A DNA stretch of 64,000 bases from DASUPK01 sp963747425. GTDB taxonomy: Bacteria; Actinomycetota; Thermoleophilia; Solirubrobacterales; 70-9. The translations under genes were made by a program, and so were the position numbers. The DNA lies in contig CAVVFJ010000008.1 in the NCBI GenBank assembly GCA_963747425.1, positions 734,580 to 798,579 on the forward strand, written 5' to 3'. The notes below the pieces were generated by a model. It was not told where the DNA came from and ran no database searches. It saw only the letters and a list, made by a program, of their open reading frames with translations. This document shows positions 32,522 through 40,173 of the stretch, in pieces. The number at the start of each line of letters is the position of its first letter. Position 1 is the first letter of the stretch.

Positions 32522-34707
32522 GCTTCGGGGAGTACCTCGGCGGCGTCCTCGGCCTGGCCGCGGTCGCGGTGCCGATGGCGCTGGCGGCCGTGCGCCTGCG
32601 ACGCCGCCTGCTGCCGGGCTGGCAGGGCGCACCGGCGAGGCTGGCGGAGGCGGTCCTGGGCGTCGCCCTGATCACGGTCCTCCTCCAGCTGCTCGGCGCG
32701 TTCGGGATCCTCGTGCCCGCCGTCCTGATCGTCGCGGCTCCGGCTCTCGGCCTCGGCCTCTACTTCGGCCCCTGGCTGCGGGTGGAGCTCGCGGACGCCG
32801 CCCCGCCGCCGTCGCCGGCGATCCCGTTGCCGCAGGTGCTCCTAGGCCTGGCCGCCGCCGCCTTCGTCGCGGCGCACTGGGCCACCGGCCTCCAGGACGT
32901 CTGGGCCCGGGGGATGCTCACCTTCGACACGCTCTGGTACCACGGCCCGTTCGCCGCGCGGATCGCGGACACAGGATCGGTCTGGGGCATGCATTTCATC
33001 GATCCGCTCTATCTGAACTGGTTCTATCCCGAGAACTCCGAGCTGCTGCACGCGGCGGGCATCGTCCTCTTCGACCGGGACATCGCCAGCCCCCTGATCA
33101 ACTTCGGCTGGCTGGGAGTTGCGCTGCTCGCCGGATGGTGCATCGGCAGGCCCTACGGCGTGGCGCCTCTGAGCCTGGTCGCCGTCTGCATCGCGATGGA
33201 CACGGGCCCGATGGTCCCCAGGGAAGCGGGAACGCCGGCGACGGACACGGTGCCCGTCGCTCTGCTCCTTGCGGCAGCGGCAATCCTGATCAACGCCTGG
33301 GCGCTTCGCGCCGAAGCGGGATCTCCCGAGAGACCCGGCCGAGGCGGCCCGGAGCTCGCCGCCCTCCTGGTCGCCGGCCTCGCCATCGGGATAGCGCTGG
33401 GGAGCAAGTTGACGATCGCCGGCCCCGCCGCGGCGTTCGCCGTGGGCGTGCCGTTCATCGTCCCGGCGCAGGTCCGCTGGAAGGCGTTCTGGATCTTCGT
33501 CGGCGGCGTCGCGGCGGTGGCGGGCTTCTGGTTCCTGCGCAACCTGATCCACGCCGGCAACCCGTTGCCCTGGGTCCGGCACATCGGGCCGATCGACCTG
33601 CCCGGGCCGAACCGCGGCCTCGAGGGGCGCGACGACTTCACGGTCGCGCATTACATCCTGGTCAACCCGAGCACCGGCCTCTGGCGCGCCTACTTCCTCA
33701 ACCCGATCGAGAACCTGCTCGGGCCGCTCTGGTTCCTGATCCTCGGCGGGGCGGCTGGCGGGGCGATTCTCGCCGTCTGGCGACCGCGTTCGCAGGCGGC
33801 GCGCCTGGTGGGCGCCGTCGCGATCGTCGCCGCGATTTCCTACCTCTTCACACCGCTGACGGCGGCCGGCCCCGAGGGTCACCCGCTCGCCTTCGGCATC
33901 AATCTCCGCTACCTGGTCCCGGGCATCGCGCTCGGACTCGCGCTTCTCACCCTCGAGCCGCGCCTCACGCCCGTGCGGCTGCGTCTCTGGCTGATCGTCG
34001 GCGGCCTGATTGCGCTCTTCTTGACCTCGCACTACTCGGACGCCAACGTCGCCTGGAAGGGCGCCTTCGCGTCGATTCCCTGGGCGGCCCTGATCGGGAT
34101 CGTCCTGATCGGCGCGCCGGTCGGCCTCGCCCTGCTGGCGCGGCGGGGCGCCCTGGTGGCCGGTGTCGCGGGAGCCGTCCTGGCGATCCTGATCGCAGCC
34201 GTCGGCTGGGCCAAGCAGGACGACTATTTCGCCCACAGGTACGACCGCGCCGATGACTTCCGCTTCCAGCTCGACGACGCGGTGCACTGGGCCAAGCCGA
34301 CCTCCGACCTGCGCATCGCCGTGGCGGGCACGAGCGGCGCCTACAACCAGTACGGCTTCTACGGCGACGACGTCTCGAACTACGTCCAGTACGTGGGCCG
34401 CCACCTCCCGGAGGCGGACTTCCGCGCGATCGAGAGGTGCGCCGACTTCCGGCGGGCGGTGAACGACGGCGACTACGACTACCTGGTCACGACGCCCGAG
34501 CTCGACCTGAACAACCCGTCGAGAGCGAGCTCGTCACCGGAGCGGGGCTGGGTGCGGAACGACCCGGCCGTCCAGGAGGTGGTGCATTCGGGTCGGGTCT
34601 CGGTCTTCCGGATCGACGGCGCGCTCGACCCGGGCGGCTGCGGCAGGGAGGCAAACCGGCGCGGGGTCGCGGTGGAACCGCGAGCATCCTCGTCGGGCAA
34701 GCCGTGA
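32518..34707 (+). CDS. GT-C-like polytopic membrane protein, paralogue C
   Basis: 729 residues from GTG. The Asp137 motif FDTLWYHGPF is intact, followed by HFIDPLYLNWFYPENSELLHAAGI. There are about ten to twelve helices and a C-terminal soluble part (GFYGDDVSNYVQYVGRHLPE, VNDGDYDYLVTTPE) shared by all four paralogues. Probably a polyprenyl-phosphate-dependent glycosyltransferase (inference). It starts inside the stop of B and stops inside the start of D (GTGA both times), so C and D must be translated from the same mRNA as B. Confidence 0.72.
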   Translation: MSFGEYLGGVLGLAAVAVPMALAAVRLRRRLLPGWQGAPARLAEAVLGVALITVLLQLLGAFGILVPAVLIVAAPALGLGLYFGPWLRVELADAAPPPSPAIPLPQVLLGLAAAAFVAAHWATGLQDVWARGMLTFDTLWYHGPFAARIADTGSVWGMHFIDPLYLNWFYPENSELLHAAGIVLFDRDIASPLINFGWLGVALLAGWCIGRPYGVAPLSLVAVCIAMDTGPMVPREAGTPATDTVPVALLLAAAAILINAWALRAEAGSPERPGRGGPELAALLVAGLAIGIALGSKLTIAGPAAAFAVGVPFIVPAQVRWKAFWIFVGGVAAVAGFWFLRNLIHAGNPLPWVRHIGPIDLPGPNRGLEGRDDFTVAHYILVNPSTGLWRAYFLNPIENLLGPLWFLILGGAAGGAILAVWRPRSQAARLVGAVAIVAAISYLFTPLTAAGPEGHPLAFGINLRYLVPGIALGLALLTLEPRLTPVRLRLWLIVGGLIALFLTSHYSDANVAWKGAFASIPWAALIGIVLIGAPVGLALLARRGALVAGVAGAVLAILIAAVGWAKQDDYFAHRYDRADDFRFQLDDAVHWAKPTSDLRIAVAGTSGAYNQYGFYGDDVSNYVQYVGRHLPEADFRAIERCADFRRAVNDGDYDYLVTTPELDLNNPSRASSSPERGWVRNDPAVQEVVHSGRVSVFRIDGALDPGGCGREANRRGVAVEPRASSSGKP

Positions 34708-37250
34708 GCGGCACGGGCGACTACATACTCGGCGTGATCGGCCTGGTGGCCGTCGCCCTCTCGATGGCGATCGCCGGCAGGACGGCGCGGCGCGCCGCGC
34801 TGCCGGGCTGGACCGGGACCCCCGCGCTGCTGGCCGACGCGGTGCTCGCGGTCGGCATCCTCGCCATCGTCTCCGAGCTCCTCGGCATCGTCGGCGCCCT
34901 CGACGGCGTGCTGTTGGTGGTGGCGTGCCTGATCGTCGGGGGTGGGGCGCTGCGCCTCGAGCCGATGCTGATCCGCGCGGGCGCCCGCGTCGCCCACTGG
35001 GGCAGGGCCCAGGAGCCGGATCTGGGCCGGGCACCACCCGCGGGGCGCATCGAGCTCGGGGTTGCGATCGTGCTCGCGCTGATCGTCGCGGCGCAGTGGG
35101 CGGGCCCGACCCTGCTGGCCCTTGACCGGGGCATCTACGGCGGCGACTCACTCTGGTACCACCTGCCGCTGGCCGCGCACATCGCGGGCACGGGATCGGT
35201 CACGGGACTCCTCTACACCGACCCGCTCTATCTGAATTGGTTCTATCCGCAGGTCTCCGAGCTGGTCCACGCCGGCGGCATCCTGCTCTTCAGCAACGAC
35301 TTCCTCAGCCCGCTGATCAACATGGCGTGGCTCGGGCTGGCGCTGTTCGCCGGCTATTGCATAGGCCGCCCCTATGGGACCGGCCCCACTGCGATGGCAG
35401 CCGTGGCCTCGGTGATGGCGGCAAACCTGCTCTTCTCGAGGCAGCCCGGCAACGCCAACAACGACGTCGTTGCGATCGCGCTGTTCCTCTCGTCGGTCGC
35501 CCTGCTCCTCAACAGCCGCTGGCCCGCGCGCGTCGTGCGTCTCGGGACGCTTCCCAGGCCCGGCGGACCGCCGTCGGGCACCCTGCTCGTCGCCGGCCTG
35601 GCGGCGGGCCTTGCCCTGGGAACGAAGCTGACGGTCGTCCCACCGGTCCTGGCCCTGACCGTGGGCGTCATCTGGATCAGCGGCGCCGGCTATCGCCTCC
35701 GCGCGTCCGCCGAGTGGATCGGCGCCATGGTGGTAGGCGGCGGCTACTGGTACCTGCGCAACCTGATCGTCTCGGGCAACCCGTTCCCCTGGCAGGACAT
35801 CGGTCCGATCCACCACGCCGAGGCCCTGCAGGGCCGGCACCCGTACGCGATCGTCCATTACGCGACCGACACGGGCGTCTGGGGCCGCTTCTTCACCCCT
35901 GCGCTCCACGAGCGCCTCGGCGACCTCTGGCCGGCGTACCTCGCGCTCGCCGTGATAGCGGTGCTGCTGCTGCTCTGGCGCGGCGGGAGCATGGAGCGGA
36001 TGCTGGCCCTGGTGGCGCTGGTGGCGGCGGTCGCCTACCTGCTGACGCCGCTGGGCGCCTCCGGCCCCGAGAACATGCCGGTCGGCTTCCGGCTCAACAT
36101 TCGCTATCTGGCGCCGGGGCTCGTGCTGGCCCTCACCCTGCTTGCGATCCCGCCCCCCTTCGCAAGAGAGAGCCGCGCCTGGCGCCTCGGCACGCTGGCG
36201 ATCTTCGCCGTCCTGATCTTGGTCAGCGCCGGCGCGGTGGGCGCGATCGACACCGGGCGCATTCCGGGGACGGTCGCGCTGGCCCTGACGCTGGTCGCGC
36301 TGCCGCTGCTTCTCATGTTGCTCTCGCGCCGGGGCCTGGCGCCCGTTCCGCTGGCCGGGATCGGGGTCGCCGCGCTGATCGCCCTCGCTGTCCTCGGGCG
36401 CGTGGCTCAGACGCACTATCTCGACGAGCGCTACTCCTCCACGGCACCGGACTACCCCAAGACCGAGCAGCCCGCCGTCGAGCTCGGCCAGGGGCTGGGG
36501 GCGGCCTACGACTGGGCGGACGGCACCCACGACCTGAGGATCGCCCTGTCGGGGACCATGGGAGCGCTCTTCCAGTACGGCCTCTGGGGCGGTGACTCGA
36601 GCAACCAGGTCACCTACATCGGGCAGCACGGGCCGCGCGGCTCCTTCAACGAGATCGCGGAGTGCCCCGAATGGATCGGCGCCCTCAACGACGGCGACTT
36701 CGACTACGTGGTCACGACGCCGACCTACCACCAGGACGACCCGGCCGCCGACACCACGCCCGTCCAGCGCGAGTGGATCTCACACGCCGGCAACGTCCAG
36801 CGGGTCGCCGGCGCCGGACTGGTCGACGTGTGGAAGGTGACCGGCCCGCTCGACCCGATGGCGTGCTCCGCCGCCCCCGGTTCCGGCTCCGCCGCCTGCT
36901 ACCAAGTAGACGTGGCCTATCCGCTCGACAACGCTCTCTTCCAATGGGAGGAGGGCGCCAGCCGGCTCCGGGAGCTCTCCGCCGATCCGCGTGCGGCGCG
37001 CACAGCGTCGCGCGCGGTGGACGCAATCCGCGACGAGCTGCGCCGCCGGATCGGGCCAACCTTCACGTCCCAGGAGCTGGCGGAGCTATACGCCCGCGGT
37101 ACCGACTGGTGCCTTGAGGCCGCTCGCCAAGCAGCTCCAATGAGCGCAGTCGACCTGGATCCGCAAGCAATCGTGGACGGAGCCTTCTTCCTCTATCTGA
37201 GAGGCGCGTCCGACTACTCAGGCGGTCGGGTCAAAGCCGAACAGGACTGA
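34704..37250 (+). CDS. GT-C-like polytopic membrane protein, paralogue D, with extra C-terminal domain
   Basis: 848 residues. Residues 1 to about 730 match the sister proteins (Asp148 in GDSLWYHLPL; LYLNWFYPQVSELVHAGG; NDGDFDYVVTTP). The sisters end soon after the segment VWKVTGPLDP. D continues for about 130 residues with a soluble helical domain (YPLDNALFQWEEGASRLREL ... FTSQELAELYARGTDWC ... AFFLYLRGASDYSGG). This domain reads like a separate small protein. A GTG at 36912 with TACCAA six bases before it could allow independent expression of 112 residues. Function of the tail is unknown. Confidence 0.7.
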   Translation: MSGTGDYILGVIGLVAVALSMAIAGRTARRAALPGWTGTPALLADAVLAVGILAIVSELLGIVGALDGVLLVVACLIVGGGALRLEPMLIRAGARVAHWGRAQEPDLGRAPPAGRIELGVAIVLALIVAAQWAGPTLLALDRGIYGGDSLWYHLPLAAHIAGTGSVTGLLYTDPLYLNWFYPQVSELVHAGGILLFSNDFLSPLINMAWLGLALFAGYCIGRPYGTGPTAMAAVASVMAANLLFSRQPGNANNDVVAIALFLSSVALLLNSRWPARVVRLGTLPRPGGPPSGTLLVAGLAAGLALGTKLTVVPPVLALTVGVIWISGAGYRLRASAEWIGAMVVGGGYWYLRNLIVSGNPFPWQDIGPIHHAEALQGRHPYAIVHYATDTGVWGRFFTPALHERLGDLWPAYLALAVIAVLLLLWRGGSMERMLALVALVAAVAYLLTPLGASGPENMPVGFRLNIRYLAPGLVLALTLLAIPPPFARESRAWRLGTLAIFAVLILVSAGAVGAIDTGRIPGTVALALTLVALPLLLMLLSRRGLAPVPLAGIGVAALIALAVLGRVAQTHYLDERYSSTAPDYPKTEQPAVELGQGLGAAYDWADGTHDLRIALSGTMGALFQYGLWGGDSSNQVTYIGQHGPRGSFNEIAECPEWIGALNDGDFDYVVTTPTYHQDDPAADTTPVQREWISHAGNVQRVAGAGLVDVWKVTGPLDPMACSAAPGSGSAACYQVDVAYPLDNALFQWEEGASRLRELSADPRAARTASRAVDAIRDELRRRIGPTFTSQELAELYARGTDWCLEAARQAAPMSAVDLDPQAIVDGAFFLYLRGASDYSGGRVKAEQD

Positions 37251-37285
37251 CGTTCTGCGGCGACAGGACCCGCCGCGCAGAAACC

Positions 37286-37840
37286 TCAGTCCTCAACCCG
37301 CTCCAAGACGATCCGCTCCGGCTCGATCGTCACCCGCAAAGCCTTCTGGCCCTTCCAATGCTCGCTGTAGGTCGGGTCGTCCTTGATCGACGGGTCCAGC
37401 CAGATTCCGTAGCCCTCTTCCTCGCCCTGGTCGAAGGTCGCCTCCAGCGGCCGTCGCCGGCCGCGGCCGCGACGACCCCGGCGGCGTCGCCGCCGCCGTC
37501 GCCCCGTGCGCTCCTCACCGTCTTCGCCGGCGCCATCGCCTTCGCCATCGCCTTCGCCTTCGCCGTCGCCTTCGCCCTCGTCCTCGTCGGTCGCCTCTTC
37601 CTCCTCCTCCTCGGGCTCCGGCTCTTCGAGCTCTGCCTCGATCTCGGCCTCGATCTCGTCGCGAAGGTCGACGTCGGTGGCGGGCTCCTCACCCTCGGCG
37701 GTCAGTCCCTGGCGATGGCGGAAGTCGCGAAGCTGCGAGGCGGGAACGCCGAGCTGGTGGGCGATCCAGGCGTCGGTCCGCCCCTGGCGAACCCAGGCGC
37801 GAATCTGGTTGAGTTGCGGTCGGAGGGACTTCCGGGCCAT
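37286..37840 (-). CDS. HTH protein with acidic linker and Arg-rich segment, unknown function
   Basis: 184 residues in four zones. 1-45: a helix-turn-helix-like region (IRAWVRQGRTDAWIAHQLGVPASQLRDFR). 48-110: very acidic, Glu/Asp/Gly repeats. About 112-130: Arg/Gly block with RRRRRRRRGRRGRGRRR. About 131-184: a folded-looking C-terminus (EEGYGIWLDPSIKDDPTYSEHW ... LRVTIEPERIVLERV). The charge-block design suggests a nucleic-acid-binding protein, but I do not recognise the family. TAGAGT lies nine bases before the ATG. It is divergent from csrA and convergent with the GT-C array. Confidence 0.65.
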   Translation of the reverse strand: MARKSLRPQLNQIRAWVRQGRTDAWIAHQLGVPASQLRDFRHRQGLTAEGEEPATDVDLRDEIEAEIEAELEEPEPEEEEEEATDEDEGEGDGEGEGDGEGDGAGEDGEERTGRRRRRRRRGRRGRGRRRPLEATFDQGEEEGYGIWLDPSIKDDPTYSEHWKGQKALRVTIEPERIVLERVED

Positions 37841-37884
37841 CGGCGGCGGACTCTAGATGATCGAGATGATTCGGCGGATGTGCC

Positions 37885-37913
37885 TTGGCAGGCGAGCCGG
37901 AACCCTGTACGCT
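37885..37913 (+). promoter_or_regulatory. Sigma70-type promoter of csrA (TTGGCA-N17-TACGCT)
   Basis: TTGGCA at 37885-37890 and TACGCT at 37908-37913 are separated by exactly 17 bases. The start of transcription would be near 37920, giving a leader of about 64 bases before csrA. Confidence 0.55.
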
Positions 37914-37930
37914 ACCCACTTCTGGGTAGC
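37911..37930. promoter_or_regulatory. Perfect palindrome GCTACCCA-CTTC-TGGGTAGC over the csrA start site
   Basis: 8-base arms with a four-base centre, covering the end of the -10 box and the predicted transcription start. Because only half would be transcribed, a DNA operator is more likely than an RNA hairpin. Confidence 0.5.
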
Positions 37931-37983
37931 CGACCGGATCGGAGCCTACGGGGGGTGGGCAACGATCTCTTGAGGAGGAAGCG

Positions 37984-38175
37984 ATGCTGGTGCTGACACG
38001 GAAGCCGGGCCAGAGCATCATGATTGGCGACGGCGTGGAGGTGCAGGTCCTCTCAGTCGCCGGCGAGAAGGTGCGCCTCGGCATCACCGCCCCCCGGGAT
38101 GTCTCGATCTTCCGGAACGAGGTCTATGACCGGATCGAGAGCGAGAGCACGGGCGGCGATGACGATGGACGATGA
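37984..38175 (+). CDS. csrA: Translational regulator CsrA
   Basis: 63 residues. MLVLTRKPGQSIMIGD and the strand pattern VEVQVLSVAGEKVRLGITAPRDVSIFRNEVYDRI are diagnostic of CsrA, a dimeric beta-sheet protein that binds GGA motifs in mRNA leaders. A strong ribosome-binding site (GAGGAGGAA) precedes the ATG. It and an upstream GGA in the leader could be CsrA targets, allowing autoregulation (inference). No fliW or flagellar gene is nearby. The C-terminus is a short acidic tail (ESTGGDDDGR). Confidence 0.93.
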   Translation: MLVLTRKPGQSIMIGDGVEVQVLSVAGEKVRLGITAPRDVSIFRNEVYDRIESESTGGDDDGR

Positions 38176-38233
38176 CGATGGCACCAACGCCGCGGTTTCG
38201 GATGCGCTACAGCGACTCGGCCGTCGGTCGTAA

Positions 38234-38482
38234 CTAGCCCATCAGCCAGGCCAGCGTCTCGAACATCGAGACGACAACCGTCACGACGGTGATCGTCAGG
38301 CAGACGAGAAGGACGCTGAACCGGACCCTGCCGCGCGACTCGTTGCGCGTGATGCGCCGCGCGCGCGAGCGGTTGACCGCCCGCTTTCGCAGCTGGTCCC
38401 GCCGGCGGCGTTCAAGCGCCATCTCCTGCTCGAACGCCAGCTCGATCTGGGACATGCTCTGTCGCATTCGCATTTGAGCCAT
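38234..38482 (-). CDS. Small basic protein with C-terminal membrane helix
   Basis: 82 residues from ATG 38482. A helical N-terminus (MRQSMSQIELAFEQEMALERRRR), a strongly basic middle (about 30-55, Arg/Lys-rich), and one membrane helix near the C-terminus (about 56-78; FSVLLVCLTITVVTVVVSMF). Tail-anchored topology with the basic face in the cytoplasm is expected. No known family. An upstream in-frame start near 38521 would add 13 residues. Confidence 0.5.
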   Translation of the reverse strand: MAQMRMRQSMSQIELAFEQEMALERRRRDQLRKRAVNRSRARRITRNESRGRVRFSVLLVCLTITVVTVVVSMFETLAWLMG

Positions 38483-38544
38483 GGCGTCAATGCCCCCCCG
38501 GGCGGCCGTGCAAGCTAGCAAAGACCGTCAGGGGCTTGCTCCGA

Positions 38545-39084
38545 CTATAGAGGGCACCTCCCCCACAAGCCGCGCCCGCGCACACCCGCTCGGCCGGCGA
38601 GGCGCGCGAAGAGCGGCGCGAACGAATCGTTCGGTGGGATCGTCAGCGTGCGGGCGAGGCCCCGGCGAGCGAGCTCGGCGTTGACGAACAGCCGGCGTCC
38701 GCCCAGGCCCCGGTGCTCATAGACGTAGGCGAGCAGGCGGCCGTAGACGTCGCGCCGCTCGGCGTCGAAGCGAAGCGTGATCGTCCGCCCGCCCACCAGA
38801 CGCTCGTTCACCTCGTGGGCCTTTGGTCCCCCGCACTGAACGGGCGTCCCCGGCTTCACCGTCTCGGGGGTGTCGATGCCGATGTAGCGCACGGTCTCGT
38901 CGCTTCCGTCTGGCAGCTCGACGTCGATGGTGTCGCCGTCGACAACGTGGGTAACGCGCGCGCTCAGGGGCCCGGACGGCTCATCGGATCCGCCGCCCAT
39001 CCCGCACCGCGAGAGGGAGATGGCGATCAGGACTGCGGCAATGAAGAGGGGTGTGCGCAGGGCGCCGCGGCGGGACGGGCTCAC
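38545..39084 (-). CDS. Thermonuclease-family (SNase-like) secreted nuclease
   Basis: 179 residues from GTG. An N-terminal hydrophobic segment (about 11-26) ending in a cysteine suggests export; the residues before Cys27 (LSR) are a poor lipobox, so simple secretion or anchoring is likelier. SNase fold: VVDGDTIDVELPDG (metal Asp), VRYIGIDTPE with the catalytic-Arg region nearby, YGRLLAYVY with the second Arg, and the C-terminal ELARRGLARTL. Staphylococcal nuclease homologues hydrolyse DNA and RNA in a Ca-dependent way. CATCAT is six bases before the start. Confidence 0.83.
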   Translation of the reverse strand: MSPSRRGALRTPLFIAAVLIAISLSRCGMGGGSDEPSGPLSARVTHVVDGDTIDVELPDGSDETVRYIGIDTPETVKPGTPVQCGGPKAHEVNERLVGGRTITLRFDAERRDVYGRLLAYVYEHRGLGGRRLFVNAELARRGLARTLTIPPNDSFAPLFARLAGRAGVRGRGLWGRCPL

Positions 39085-39121
39085 CCCTCGATGATGCTTC
39101 TGGCGCCGGAACTATCCGTCT

Positions 39122-39162
39122 ATTGGCGGCTTAGTTGCCATATAGGCAACAAACCCGCCAAT
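39122..39162. promoter_or_regulatory. Nested 41-base palindrome between aldolase and nuclease genes
   Basis: Outer arms ATTGGCGG / CCGCCAAT and inner arms GTTGCC / GGCAAC, with centre ATATA and a symmetric 4/4 interruption that still allows two A-T pairs. It could be an operator for the nuclease gene, a structured RNA, or the aldolase 3' end. No T run follows on either strand. Confidence 0.45.
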
Positions 39163-39213
39163 CGCGCACGTCTGCCCCGGCCTTCATAGCCGGTGTTGAG
39201 CTGGGAGTCGCCG

Positions 39214-40134
39214 CTACGGAATCCGGCGCACGTTGGAGAGCAGCGTCTCCTTGATCTGGCCGATGATCTCCAGCGCCTGGCTCTTCTCGCGCTGCCAGAC
39301 GTTGCGGCCGAAGATCACGCCGGAGCCGCCCGCCTCCATGATCGTCCGAGTGTGGTTGAGGACGGTCTCGTCGTCCGTCTTCGAGCCGCCGGAGAGCACC
39401 ACCAGGGAGCGCCCCGCGGACTCCACGATCTGACGCACGGCCTCCTCGGGGGTGACGTCCATCTCGTTGTACGGAGCGGGCTGGTCCTTGTCCTTCTCCG
39501 GATCGAACTTCGGGAAGTTGAGCTTGACCACGTCGGCGCCCATCTCCATCGCCATGCGGGCCGCGTAGTCGATCGCGTAGAAGGATGTTGCGCCGCCCTT
39601 CTTGTCGATCGCGGCACCGCGCGGATACGCCCAGACGACCAGCGGCATCCCATACCGCTCGCAGTCCTCGCGGACGCCCTTGAGCTGGTGCAGGTCGGCG
39701 TCCTGTCGCGGCGAGCCGAGGTACATCGTGTAGCCGACGGCGTCAGCGCCGAGCCTGACCGCGTCCTCGACGGAGGCGTTGGTGGTGGACAGCGCGTCGT
39801 CGGAGGGCGGGACGTCGGTCTTGCCGTTGACCTTGAGGATCAGCGGCACCTGTCCCGCGTAGTCGGGGTAGTAGCGGGTGGCGAGCCCGATCTGGCAGGC
39901 GATCGCCGAGTAGCCCGCCTCGGCGGCCAGGCTGAACTGGTACTCGGGGTCCTTGGAGGCTGGGTTCGGGAAGAAGTCGCGCGGGCCGTGCTCGATTCCC
40001 TGGTCGATCGGGAGCAGCATCAGGGTTCCGTTGCCGGGGCCGTAATCGAACAGCAGCCGGCGCAGCCTGGCGCGCTTGCCGGGCGAGAGCGTTGCGAGCA
40101 ACGACTTCTGCTCGGTGATCGACTTGACTTCCAT
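39214..40134 (-). CDS. Class I fructose-bisphosphate aldolase, DhnA/FbaB type
   Basis: 306 residues. A Schiff-base aldolase of the archaeal/DhnA type that splits fructose-1,6-bisphosphate. Motifs: LMLLPIDQGIEHGPRDF, YPRGAAIDKKGG, the catalytic Lys in DVVKLNFPKFD, and VVLSGGSKTDDE followed by GVIFGRNVWQRE, the phosphate-binding loops. A canonical AGGAGGAA ribosome-binding site precedes the ATG, one of the few clear ones in the window. Divergent from the YbdK-type ligase, with about 40 bases between starts. Confidence 0.92.
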   Translation of the reverse strand: MEVKSITEQKSLLATLSPGKRARLRRLLFDYGPGNGTLMLLPIDQGIEHGPRDFFPNPASKDPEYQFSLAAEAGYSAIACQIGLATRYYPDYAGQVPLILKVNGKTDVPPSDDALSTTNASVEDAVRLGADAVGYTMYLGSPRQDADLHQLKGVREDCERYGMPLVVWAYPRGAAIDKKGGATSFYAIDYAARMAMEMGADVVKLNFPKFDPEKDKDQPAPYNEMDVTPEEAVRQIVESAGRSLVVLSGGSKTDDETVLNHTRTIMEAGGSGVIFGRNVWQREKSQALEIIGQIKETLLSNVRRIP

Positions 40135-40173
40135 CTTTCCGATTCCTCCTGAGTTTTGGCCTTCACGGCCAGT

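Noticed and set aside
29468..32632. A 1,054-codon open frame on the minus strand opposite the GT-C paralogue array.
   Set aside because: It is the antisense shadow of strongly biased GC-rich coding sequence: composition is Arg/Glu/Asp/Gln-rich with no domain, while the plus strand carries conserved membrane-protein motifs.
38159..38233. A 24-codon ORF overlapping the end of csrA (MTMDDDDGTNAAVSDALQRLG...).
   Set aside because: No ribosome-binding site or leaderless hexamer, and the composition is not distinctive. It is too weak to annotate, though a microprotein cannot be excluded.
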